From the NCBI RefSeq assembly GCF_002256285.1, contig NZ_NKJE01000022.1:1-57715 (forward strand): a stretch of DNA of 57,715 nt, in the 5' to 3' direction. The position numbers were made by a program, and so were the translations under genes. Below the pieces are notes generated by a model. That model had not been told where the DNA came from. It saw only the letters and a program-made list of their open reading frames with translations, and ran no database searches. The stretch comes from Flavobacterium sp. BFFFF1. GTDB taxonomy: Bacteria; Bacteroidota; Bacteroidia; Flavobacteriales; Flavobacteriaceae. Shown one piece after another: positions 33,809 to 41,626 of this stretch (its first letter is position 1; each line of letters begins with the position of its first letter).

Positions 33809-34249
33809 ATGGATTCAACAGATTTTATTTACACGATCAAGTCCGATAAGAAGGCGTCGCAGGTGTTCAAAGCAATTGCTGACGTCCGCTCCTGGTGGGT
33901 GGGTTACTACGGCGAAGAAATTATTGGCAATACCGAAAACGCCGGTGATGAATTTGATTTTACGGCAGGTGGCGATGTCCACTTCAGCCGGCAAAAGTTG
34001 ATCGAAGTAGTTCCGGATAAAAAAGTCGTTTGGCTTATTACCGACAGCGCATTCAATTATGTGGAAAAAGCCGATGAATGGAAAGGCACACATGTCATTT
34101 TTGATATTGTTGAAGAAGGCGGGCAGACCGTTTTGACGTTTACCCACAAAGGGCTTACACCGAAACTTGAATGTTACAATTCCTGTGTACCTGCCTGGTC
34201 GCAATACCTCGAACACAAGTTAGTGCCACTGATTAACACCATACAATAG
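33809..34249 (+). CDS. SRPBCC (START/AHSA1-like) protein, first of a tandem pair
   Basis: 146 aa with the START-like fold: TIKSDKKASQVFKAIADVRSWW at the N-terminus, then DVHFSRQKLIEVVPDKKVVWLI and the C-terminal ligand-helix region VLTFTHKGLTPKLECYNSCVPAW. Such proteins bind hydrophobic ligands or act as Hsp90 activator-like factors. It is 27 bp ahead of a paralogue with the same domain order (GLTPE-ECYDVC) and divergent from the GlxA-like regulator, which may control both. Function unknown. Confidence 0.88.
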   Translation: MDSTDFIYTIKSDKKASQVFKAIADVRSWWVGYYGEEIIGNTENAGDEFDFTAGGDVHFSRQKLIEVVPDKKVVWLITDSAFNYVEKADEWKGTHVIFDIVEEGGQTVLTFTHKGLTPKLECYNSCVPAWSQYLEHKLVPLINTIQ

Positions 34250-34276
34250 CAACAAATTTCTAAAAAATCAAACAAA

Positions 34277-34771
34277 ATGAAAAACCAGGATTACACCACA
34301 ACCCTCATCGTGCCAAACAGCACTGCGGAAGTATTTGACGCCATCAACCATGTTAAAGGCTGGTGGAGCGAAAGCATCGATGGCAGAACCGACGAACCCG
34401 ATGCGGAATTTTTGTACCATTACAAAGACGTCCACGTTTGTAAAATAAAGATTGTAGAATTTGTCCCAAATGAAAAAGTCGTGTGGCTGGTTTTAGAAAA
34501 CCATTTCAACTTCACCGACGATAAAACCGAATGGAAAGGCAATAAAATGGTGTTTGAGATTGCTGAAACGGACCATGGCACCGAGCTAAAGTTCACCCAA
34601 CACGGTTTAACACCGGAGTATGAATGTTACGATGTCTGCAATGACGCGTGGACAAGTTACCTACAGGGCAGTTTAAAAAACCTGATTACCACAGGAAAAG
34701 GCAATCCCAATACTAAAGATGAGACCCTGAACGAGGAGTTGATTCAAAAGTGGAACCTGCCTCAAAAGTAG
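34277..34771 (+). CDS. SRPBCC protein, second of the pair
   Basis: 164 aa. It repeats the pattern of its neighbour: NHVKGWWSESIDGRTDEPDAE, KVVWLVLENHFNFTDDKTEWKG, and LKFTQHGLTPEYECYDVCNDAW. It adds a charged tail (about 145-164) absent from the first copy. The two copies are clearly paralogous but well diverged. A bidirectional terminator follows. No ligand is known. Confidence 0.88.
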   Translation: MKNQDYTTTLIVPNSTAEVFDAINHVKGWWSESIDGRTDEPDAEFLYHYKDVHVCKIKIVEFVPNEKVVWLVLENHFNFTDDKTEWKGNKMVFEIAETDHGTELKFTQHGLTPEYECYDVCNDAWTSYLQGSLKNLITTGKGNPNTKDETLNEELIQKWNLPQK

Positions 34772-34789
34772 CAGGCCAGTGTACCGGAA

Positions 34790-34824
34790 AAGCGCAAATT
34801 CATATATGATAAGGATTTGCGCTT
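34790..34824. terminator. Bidirectional hairpin terminator between convergent genes
   Basis: Perfect 10-bp arms AAGCGCAAAT (34790-34799) and ATTTGCGCTT (34815-34824) lie between the SRPBCC gene and the SDR gene; the T tracts on both strands are short. Confidence 0.65.
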
Positions 34825-34831
34825 ATACTTT

Positions 34832-36253
34832 TTACACGGCAATTTTCTTAATCATACCGCCAAAAATAAAAAAGTGGAAAGGCACAAGGCTGTACCAATA
34901 TAAACGTCCCCAGATGCCACGAGGACGGAATGTGGCAATTTGATGCAGTACATTTTTTTCGTCGATGTAAAATTCGAGCCATGCCTCGCCGGGTAGTTTC
35001 ATTTCGGCAAACAAAAGCAATCTTTTTTCCTGCCTGCTTGCCAACAGTACCCGCCAAAAATCAAGGGAATCTCCGGAGTGGATCTGGGTAGGGTGTGTCC
35101 TGCCGCGCCGCAGCCCTACACCACCGAATGCCTTATCCATATGCCCGCGGATGCGCCACATCCAATCGCCATAATACCATCCGGTGTCACCACCGATGGA
35201 AAAAATATTGTCCATTGTTTTTTCCAGGTCTGTGATGGCTAACGATTTTTTATCCTTGAGGCATCCGAATACCGGCACCTGAATGTAGCCCTGCAAATCC
35301 CCTGAAGACCTACTGCTCGACAAGCTGTCTTTCCAGCTGGATATGACGAGGTTCTGTTCGATTTTCAGGAAGGCCAGTTTAATCGCGTCGACATAGGAAA
35401 TGGGATGGATTCCGAGGATGTGCTGCAATCTTTTGTCGCGCGCCACCACTTCCATCTTCATGCTTTCTACCAGATTGGACGCCAGTTTATAAGAAGTGGA
35501 GGTGACAAAATACAACCAATACGAAGACAACTTCGGTGTCATGACCGGTACCGTGATGATCCAGAGCTTGATCTTCCTGGTTTTAGCGTAAAGCAATAAC
35601 ATTTCCTTATAGGTCAGGATATTGGGTCCGGCAATATCAAATGAATCGTCATAGCAATCTTCCCGAAGCAGCACGCCAATCAGGTATTGCATCACGTCAC
35701 GGATGGCGATGGGCTGTGTGTTGGTCAGGATCCATTTTGGCGCAATCATCACCGGGAGTTTTTCACACAGGTCACGGATAATTTCAAAAGACGAACTTCC
35801 CGATCCTACAATAATTCCGGCGCGCAGCACGGTAAGTTTAAAGTGGCCCTGGTACAGGATGTCTTCGACATCGCTTCGGGACTGGAGGTGTTTTGAAAGC
35901 ACAGCATCATTGATAATGCCACTTAGGAACACCACCTGAGTGATGCCAATCGCGTCGGCATAGGTATTGAAATTTCTTGCGGAACGGGCTTCGAGATTGT
36001 CAAAGTCGGCGTTTGAAGAACTCATCGAATGAATCAGGTAATAGGCCGCATCAAATTTTGCGGGAAGCGACTTCAAATCGGGTTCATCCAGGAAGTCCGT
36101 TTCCCAAATGCTGATTTTGGATAAGGTGACATCGTCCAATCCGAGACGGTTCGCATTGCGCACGCAGCAAACAACTTCGTGGCCCAGGTTGAGCAGTTCC
36201 GGCAAAAGCCTTTTTCCGACGTAGCCGTTGGCACCAGTGAGTAGGATTCGCAT
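34832..36253 (-). CDS. NAD(P)-binding SDR-type oxidoreductase with DUF2867 C-terminal domain
   Basis: 473 aa from the ATG at 36253 (MRILLTGANGYVGKRLLPEL), where TGANGYVG is the Rossmann glycine motif. Residues 1-300 are an atypical short-chain dehydrogenase domain (AAYYLIHSMSSS, VVFLSGII); the C-terminal third (about 310-473) is DUF2867 (DKAFGGVGLRRGRTHPTQIHSGDSLDFWRV). One C-terminal hydrophobic patch is present. Substrate unknown. In many flavobacteria and gammaproteobacteria this fusion lies near photolyases and light-response genes; here it carries the same operator as the cryptochrome operon. Confidence 0.88.
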   Translation of the reverse strand: MRILLTGANGYVGKRLLPELLNLGHEVVCCVRNANRLGLDDVTLSKISIWETDFLDEPDLKSLPAKFDAAYYLIHSMSSSNADFDNLEARSARNFNTYADAIGITQVVFLSGIINDAVLSKHLQSRSDVEDILYQGHFKLTVLRAGIIVGSGSSSFEIIRDLCEKLPVMIAPKWILTNTQPIAIRDVMQYLIGVLLREDCYDDSFDIAGPNILTYKEMLLLYAKTRKIKLWIITVPVMTPKLSSYWLYFVTSTSYKLASNLVESMKMEVVARDKRLQHILGIHPISYVDAIKLAFLKIEQNLVISSWKDSLSSSRSSGDLQGYIQVPVFGCLKDKKSLAITDLEKTMDNIFSIGGDTGWYYGDWMWRIRGHMDKAFGGVGLRRGRTHPTQIHSGDSLDFWRVLLASRQEKRLLLFAEMKLPGEAWLEFYIDEKNVLHQIATFRPRGIWGRLYWYSLVPFHFFIFGGMIKKIAV

Positions 36254-36300
36254 ATTTTTTTTTATAAAGCTACGCATTAATCGCGTCTGTCACTATCATT

Positions 36301-36333
36301 TTGTTTATAGAAATTTGCAATATTGATAAACAA
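36301..36333. promoter_or_regulatory. Operator-like inverted repeat upstream of the SDR gene
   Basis: TTGTTTAT (36301-36308) and ATAAACAA (36326-36333) are perfect 8-bp inverted arms, i.e. TTGTTTA-N19-TAAACAA. It lies 47 bp upstream of the SDR start and 55 bp before the divergent AraC gene, so either or both may be controlled. Confidence 0.6.
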
Positions 36334-36388
36334 TTGTAATAATATAATATCTTTATGACCGTAATTTTTAAAAATCAGCGTCGCAGGA

Positions 36389-37561
36389 ATGCATTATCAG
36401 TTTAATTTTTACAGCGCGATACTCCTGATTTTTTTCAGCCAGGGCATCATTTTTTCATACCTGCTTTTTCGTAGATCCGCTTCGCAAAACCGGTATGCGG
36501 ACAAACTGCTGGGTATTTTCATAGTGCTTTGTGCGTTGTACATCCTCCCATGGATGCTCGGGTTTGCAGGCTGGTATTTTGTGCAGCCGTATCGCGACAT
36601 CATGTTTTACCTGCCGTTGCAGCAATTGCTTTTGCTGGGCCCGTTGATGTATTTTTATACGTGCAGCCAGCTGGATGTATCATTTAAGATCGTGCGGAAG
36701 AATTTCATTCATTTTATTCCTGCGGCTATGTACCTTGCCTACACCTTCATTGTTTGGGTGGTCGACAAGATCATTCTGGGCAGGTATTATTTCTATGCCG
36801 ATGGACACGATAAGGATCTCGATTCCTGGTATCAGCTTTTAGGACTTTTTTCCATGTCAATATATGGTTTTATGTCAATGAAGAAATATCTCGGGTACAG
36901 GCGAACCATATTTAACAGCGTCAGTTTTGCCGATACGATCACCTTTGCCTGGGTAAAAAAATACCTGTTTGCTTTCCTGGCGATGCAGGCCATCAGGATT
37001 ATTTTTTTTGTACTTTATCCTGAATGGGGAAACTTTAGCGCGAAGGGCTGGTATTACCTTAGTTTTTCGATATTATTTTATTACATCGCCATTCATGCGT
37101 TGCTCAACAATGTCAAATCGATTGCTCCCGTTAAGTTAACTGAAGAGGATGAACCGTTGCCCTTACGCAAAGGTCAGGAAGAAAATCAGCCAGCCGACAA
37201 CCTCCAGTTTGAGTCATGGAAACTGAGGATTTCATCGTTCATTGAACAGCACAGGAGTTATGAAAATCCGGAGCTTACTTTAGCAGACCTGGCCAGGGAT
37301 TTGCAAACCAATCCTACTACACTTTCAAAAGTCATCAACAAGGCTTACGGTATGAATTTTAACGATTTCATCAACAACTTAAGGATTGAGGCGTTCAAGC
37401 AGCAACTGAACCTTAAGGTTTACGAAAAGCACACTTTATTAGCGATTGCTTTTGATTGTGGCTTTAATTCAAAGACGACGTTTAACAGGGCGTTTAAGAA
37501 GAACACTTCCCTGACCCCCAAATCGTATGTTGCCGAAACTGTGGAACAAAACAATATTTGA
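36389..37561 (+). CDS. Membrane-anchored AraC family regulator
   Basis: 390 aa. About seven hydrophobic helices (residues 6-235) are followed by a soluble AraC domain at 270-385 with double helix-turn-helix: LTLADLARDLQTNPTTLSKVI and LLAIAFDCGFNSKTTFNRAFK. This 7TM-plus-AraC layout is common in Bacteroidota, where the membrane part may sense an envelope signal. The serine hydrolase gene follows 75 bp downstream on the same strand and is a possible target, as is the divergent SDR gene. The ligand is not known. Confidence 0.92.
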   Translation: MHYQFNFYSAILLIFFSQGIIFSYLLFRRSASQNRYADKLLGIFIVLCALYILPWMLGFAGWYFVQPYRDIMFYLPLQQLLLLGPLMYFYTCSQLDVSFKIVRKNFIHFIPAAMYLAYTFIVWVVDKIILGRYYFYADGHDKDLDSWYQLLGLFSMSIYGFMSMKKYLGYRRTIFNSVSFADTITFAWVKKYLFAFLAMQAIRIIFFVLYPEWGNFSAKGWYYLSFSILFYYIAIHALLNNVKSIAPVKLTEEDEPLPLRKGQEENQPADNLQFESWKLRISSFIEQHRSYENPELTLADLARDLQTNPTTLSKVINKAYGMNFNDFINNLRIEAFKQQLNLKVYEKHTLLAIAFDCGFNSKTTFNRAFKKNTSLTPKSYVAETVEQNNI

Positions 37562-37636
37562 TAGGTGCCAAATCATGAATTGGAACGACGGAAGCCAAAA
37601 TAAGCTGCATTTTTGCTGCAGTTAATAAAACCTGTT

Positions 37637-39445
37637 ATGCCTAAATTACTTACTATCGCAGCGGTACTGCTGTTTTCCATTCACGGATTTTGCCAGCGAA
37701 TTGAAAGAGACACCAAGATTGTCGAAGTTGAAAATAGTTTGATGCCGTATGTTCCGGTTAAGGACTTTCCCGGGTGGAATATCCGTGACCGTATGAAAGC
37801 TTACCGCGTTCCGGGATTGAGTATTGCGGTAATTGAAAACTACAAAATTTCGTGGGCAAAAGGCTATGGCTTGGCGGATACCATCAAAAAGATACCTGTG
37901 GATGTTACGACAATGTTCTCTGCGGGGTCGATCAGCAAACTGGTCACGGCAGCGGGTGCCATGATACTCGTAGAACAAGGCAAATTGAGCCTGGACACGC
38001 CAATAAATCAATTCCTGACCTCATGGAAAATAAACGAGAATGAGTATACTGTAAAAACGCCCGTAACGCTGCGGATGCTTTTAAGCCATACTGCAGGAAC
38101 GTCCCAATCGGCTTATTTTGGATTTACTCCTGATAAGGTGACATTCCCAACGGTGGTCGAGATACTCAACGGAACCCCAGCTTCGGAAAGCAGGCCGGTT
38201 GTGGTAAACTCGGAACCCGTAAAGGAGTTCCGGTATTCTGGTGGCGGTTCCCTCATCGCACAACTGGCCATGATGGATGCTACCCGTGTGGATTTTGCAC
38301 CACTGATGCAGCAGCTGATATTCGGCAAACTGGGGATGGCGCACAGTACGTTTGAACAACCACTACCCGGTAAATTTGTCGGAAAAGCGGCGTGGGCTTA
38401 TTCCGCGGCGTCTTGGTTTAAAGGAATGCCATACGTTTACCCTCAGCAGGCAGCAGCCGGATTGTATACGACACCGACAGACCTTGCGAAATTTTTCATT
38501 TCGTTACAACAGGCTTATCGCGGGAAAAGTGGGCTGCTTTCGGAGAGAATGACGAAATTGATGATGACGTCGCAGGCAAAAGTATCAGAAGGGACTTATA
38601 AGGAAACAATAGGCATAGGGCCGTTTTTGATTGAAAGGGCAGACAACACCGAAGGAAAGGGCAGGTACTTTGAATTTACCGGAGTCAACGCCGGTTTTTT
38701 GGCATACGGTATCGGAAGCGTCGAAGGCGGGAATGGTGTTGTAATCATGCTGAACTCGGGCGATGATGTGAATGGTATCGGGAAAGAAATCAGGCGTGCG
38801 GTGGCCAAAACGTATGGTTGGTATAAATTCCTGCCAGAGGAAATCATTCCTACCGTGCTGCCGCAAGCCCAATTGGAAGAATATGAAGGGCGGTATCGAA
38901 AAAGCATTGACGAGGTAATTTACATCCGGCGTGAGAAGAACTATCTCGTTGAAAAAATCAACGATGGGCAGGATATTTATTGTTTTCCGGTTGCAAAAGA
39001 CACAATTGCCTTCACAGATTACAATGTAAAAGGCGCATTCTTAAAAGACAGCAATGGACTCGTCAATGCGCTTAAAATTGATTGGAATGAAAAACCGATG
39101 ATGAAAATGCAACCTGAGGAGTTCAGTCCTACGGAATGCCTCGCCAGGAAAGACTATAAAGGCGCCAAAAAAGGTTTCCGCTCCATGAACATGAACGAAT
39201 ATGCAATCACATACCGTATTTACGATCTGCTGCATCAAAGCAACTTCGACATTGAAGCCGCGCGTACATTACTCGAGGTCGCTACGGAACAACATCCCAA
39301 TGCGGCCATTGTATATTGCAGGTGGGGTGACTTTTATGAAATGCAACACAATAGGGAAGAAGCGATCCGGTCCTACAGACATGCGTTTGAATTAGATCCG
39401 AACGATGTGGAAATCAGGGAAAAACTGGAAAGGTTGAAACAATAG
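37637..39445 (+). CDS. Exported beta-lactamase-fold serine hydrolase with TPR tail
   Basis: 602 aa from the ATG at 37637 with a signal peptide cleaved after HGFCQ. The penicillin-binding-type domain (40-370) has the SxxK motif SISK (Ser98, Lys101) in FSAGSISKL, the YSGGGS element, and a HTAGTSQS loop. A beta-rich linker follows, and the C-terminus (about 510-602) carries TPR-like helices (AIVYCRWGDFYEMQHNREEAIRSYRHAF). Family members are D-aminopeptidases, esterases or peptidoglycan-related hydrolases; this one cannot be placed further. Confidence 0.9.
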   Translation: MPKLLTIAAVLLFSIHGFCQRIERDTKIVEVENSLMPYVPVKDFPGWNIRDRMKAYRVPGLSIAVIENYKISWAKGYGLADTIKKIPVDVTTMFSAGSISKLVTAAGAMILVEQGKLSLDTPINQFLTSWKINENEYTVKTPVTLRMLLSHTAGTSQSAYFGFTPDKVTFPTVVEILNGTPASESRPVVVNSEPVKEFRYSGGGSLIAQLAMMDATRVDFAPLMQQLIFGKLGMAHSTFEQPLPGKFVGKAAWAYSAASWFKGMPYVYPQQAAAGLYTTPTDLAKFFISLQQAYRGKSGLLSERMTKLMMTSQAKVSEGTYKETIGIGPFLIERADNTEGKGRYFEFTGVNAGFLAYGIGSVEGGNGVVIMLNSGDDVNGIGKEIRRAVAKTYGWYKFLPEEIIPTVLPQAQLEEYEGRYRKSIDEVIYIRREKNYLVEKINDGQDIYCFPVAKDTIAFTDYNVKGAFLKDSNGLVNALKIDWNEKPMMKMQPEEFSPTECLARKDYKGAKKGFRSMNMNEYAITYRIYDLLHQSNFDIEAARTLLEVATEQHPNAAIVYCRWGDFYEMQHNREEAIRSYRHAFELDPNDVEIREKLERLKQ

Positions 39446-39459
39446 CACCATCACGGCTT

Positions 39460-39954
39460 TTATTTTGTATTCTCGCCTTTAAATTGGGTTCTTAATTGCA
39501 TCACGCGCTCCTGCAGCGTAATAGCTTCACTCAATTCCGGATGTTCAATTGTTTTGGCCCAAACCAGGAACTCGGGCGTATGTGCTTCGCGTTTCCCGGT
39601 GTGGGCATTGACTGGAATCAGTTTTGTACGCATCACCGCTTTCAGTTGGGTTTTGTTGCTGTTTGTCATGACGGTTTCAACGTGCAGCATCGCGGCATCC
39701 ACTTTTAGCAATGCCGACTGTATCGTGACTACTTCATTGTAAACGGCAGGGCTTGCATAGGCTATCTCGTGGCTTCCCACCACCCAGCCAATGCCCTGTT
39801 TGTAAGAATGCGTCAGGTCAAACTGGTAGTGTTCGAGCAGATGGTCTTCTCGGGCGTTGATCAGGTAATCCAAATATCTGGAATTGTTGAGGTGTCCAAA
39901 AGGATCGCAATCGCTGAACCGTATTTTGTACTGGGATTCCGGCGTTTTTTCCAT
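39460..39954 (-). CDS. Hot-dog fold acyl-CoA thioesterase (4HBT family)
   Basis: 164 aa with the 4-hydroxybenzoyl-CoA thioesterase-like start RFSDCDPFGHLNNSRYLDYL, whose Asp (DCDPFGH) is the usual catalytic residue, and the strand VNAHTGKREAHTPEF. It cleaves acyl-CoA thioesters in the cytoplasm. It lies 30 bp downstream of the beta-propeller gene on the same strand and so may belong to the TetR-regulated unit that starts at 40854. Chain-length preference unknown. Confidence 0.9.
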   Translation of the reverse strand: MEKTPESQYKIRFSDCDPFGHLNNSRYLDYLINAREDHLLEHYQFDLTHSYKQGIGWVVGSHEIAYASPAVYNEVVTIQSALLKVDAAMLHVETVMTNSNKTQLKAVMRTKLIPVNAHTGKREAHTPEFLVWAKTIEHPELSEAITLQERVMQLRTQFKGENTK

Positions 39955-39984
39955 GTTGTTTTATTTTTTTGATGAATGGTTGAA

Positions 39985-40854
39985 TCAATAGATACTGAAA
40001 ATATAGATTTCCCCGCTGAGCATTGCCGGAACAAACATTTCGCTTCCGGAGATCACAAAGTCGGCAGGCCCGGGAATTTGTAACGAAAAGGTCGTTTTTT
40101 TTACTTTGTTGAAATTGTTGGTTGCCATCTCACGGACGACACCTTTTGCTTCAAAAGCAACCCAGTCACTGGTATACAGGATACCGTTGTTGAGTGCGAG
40201 ACCATCATAGTATCCTTCAGGGACATCAATCTTTGTAAAATGATTGTCCTTCAGGCTGATGTATCCCACAATGCCATTGGGTTTATTTTCAGAGCCGAAA
40301 CCATTTACGTAGAGCCTGTCTGAACGTTTTTTACAAAACAATCCATTGATTCCGGGAATGGAAACACTGGTCTTGACTTCCGCATAGGTTTTCTCAACGA
40401 GGTCCAGCCTGAAAAGTTTGCTCTTGTCGGTCGCTGAAACAAAAAGGGTGTGTTCATCCCACACGGCGATATCATTCAGGAAACTGGCGTCTTTACTAAA
40501 GTCTATTTCATATGACACAGTGCCGGTTGCAATGTCGATGCCCAGTACCCGGTCAATATCCGTAAGGTATAAAATGCCTTTGTAGATGGCGAGCCCTTTT
40601 GGTGCGTTGAGTTTCGTTTTCACAAATTGGGCATCAATGATGGTTCCGGCTTTATCCATTTTGATGATTTGTCCGTCGCCGTCTTTTGCGCTTGGTTTAA
40701 GTTCGACACCGATATCTGCAGCATAGAGGAATCCGTCGGCTACGGCCACGCTTTCTACGTGGTGGAAACCCGTAATTATTTTGGCAGTTTGGGCATCTGC
40801 GTGAGCAAAGCAAAAGAATACAAAGGAAAACGGAATAAGGTATAATTTTTTCAT
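39985..40854 (-). CDS. Exported SMP-30-like beta-propeller protein
   Basis: 289 aa with a signal peptide (ends near HADAQ). Repeated propeller strands follow (VESVAVADGFLYAADIGVELKPSAKDGDGQ, APKGLAIYKGILYLTDIDRVLGIDI, INGLFCKKRSDRLYVNGFG), akin to SMP-30/gluconolactonase-like or virginiamycin B lyase-like proteins. Metal-ligand residues cannot be assigned reliably. A perfect 18-bp palindrome 25 bp upstream is shared in shorter form with the TetR gene next door, so it is probably the main target of that repressor. Confidence 0.8.
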   Translation of the reverse strand: MKKLYLIPFSFVFFCFAHADAQTAKIITGFHHVESVAVADGFLYAADIGVELKPSAKDGDGQIIKMDKAGTIIDAQFVKTKLNAPKGLAIYKGILYLTDIDRVLGIDIATGTVSYEIDFSKDASFLNDIAVWDEHTLFVSATDKSKLFRLDLVEKTYAEVKTSVSIPGINGLFCKKRSDRLYVNGFGSENKPNGIVGYISLKDNHFTKIDVPEGYYDGLALNNGILYTSDWVAFEAKGVVREMATNNFNKVKKTTFSLQIPGPADFVISGSEMFVPAMLSGEIYIFSIY

Positions 40855-40878
40855 TGGAAAGGATTTAAGTGGTTAGTT

Positions 40879-40896
40879 ATATACCAATTGGTATAT
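40879..40896. promoter_or_regulatory. TetR operator upstream of the beta-propeller gene
   Basis: ATATACCAATTGGTATAT is a perfect 18-bp palindrome between the TetR stop and the start of the propeller gene. Its core ATACCAATTGGTAT recurs with one change at 41567-41580. Confidence 0.75.
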
Positions 40897-40912
40897 TTTA
40901 CTTTAAATTTTT

Positions 40913-41509
40913 TTATGTTTTTAAGTTTATAATCATTTGTTGGAGGTAATCCATCGTAGTGTGAAGGATGTCGCGCGTCCCGTATGCCTTGGATTGCATC
41001 ACGGCCCCTTCAATCAGGCACATCATCACCGAAGTGAATTCGGTCACATGGGTATCGGCTTTAATCTCCTGGTTGGCAATTCCCATTTGAAGGAGGCGTT
41101 CAATCGAAGTTTTCCACAAATGCAACGCCGCAACAACTTTTTTCCTAAGTTCAGGATGCGTGTCATCAGCTTCCGTAGATGTATTAAGCACCGGACAGCC
41201 TGCTTCAAGGAACGGGATATCGAGAAAATCCCGATATACTTCAGTGTAAACCAGTAGTTTGCCAATCGCATTTTCACGGGCTTCTATTTTTTGTCGGATA
41301 AAGGAAACGATTTTACCAAAATTATGGTCAAACGCCGCCAACGCCACATCATCTTTACTTTCAAAATTCCCGTAAATGCTTCCCTTGGTCAGACCCGTAG
41401 CTTGGGTAAGATCGTTTATCGAAGTCCCGGAATACCCTTTGGTGTTGAAGATTGGGGCGGTGGTTTCGATAATGAATTTTCTGGTGCGGTCCGCTTTTGA
41501 GTCTGCCAT
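40913..41509 (-). CDS. TetR/AcrR family regulator
   Basis: 198 aa. DNA-binding domain at about 9-55: IIETTAPIFNTKGYSGTSIN, DLTQATGLTKGSIYGNFESK, typical of the AcrR/NemR branch that recognises ATACC...GGTAT half-sites. The C-terminal part is the TetR_C helical domain (GCPVLNTSTEADDTHPELRKKV), and Cys at 103 is conserved in NemR-like electrophile sensors (position judged from the reading only). Operators lie on both sides, so it probably controls itself and the propeller/thioesterase unit. Confidence 0.93.
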   Translation of the reverse strand: MADSKADRTRKFIIETTAPIFNTKGYSGTSINDLTQATGLTKGSIYGNFESKDDVALAAFDHNFGKIVSFIRQKIEARENAIGKLLVYTEVYRDFLDIPFLEAGCPVLNTSTEADDTHPELRKKVVAALHLWKTSIERLLQMGIANQEIKADTHVTEFTSVMMCLIEGAVMQSKAYGTRDILHTTMDYLQQMIINLKT

Positions 41510-41566
41510 CGTAAACAGCGTGATTGAATTAATACCATGCGAATATAAAAATAAATTTTAAATAAA

Positions 41567-41580
41567 ATACCGATTGGTAT
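41567..41580. promoter_or_regulatory. TetR operator upstream of its own gene
   Basis: ATACCGATTGGTAT differs from the palindrome at 40881-40894 by one base. It lies 57 bp before the tetR start. The -7-like TATATTCG (41547-41540) lies between operator and start. Confidence 0.7.
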
Positions 41581-41626
41581 ATAATTTAATGCTTTGCAAT
41601 CCTTAAATCCAATTATCTTAGTGGAC

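Noticed and set aside
33809..34771. SRPBCC pair as an assembly duplication
   Set aside because: The two copies differ in many residues and in length, so they are old paralogues.
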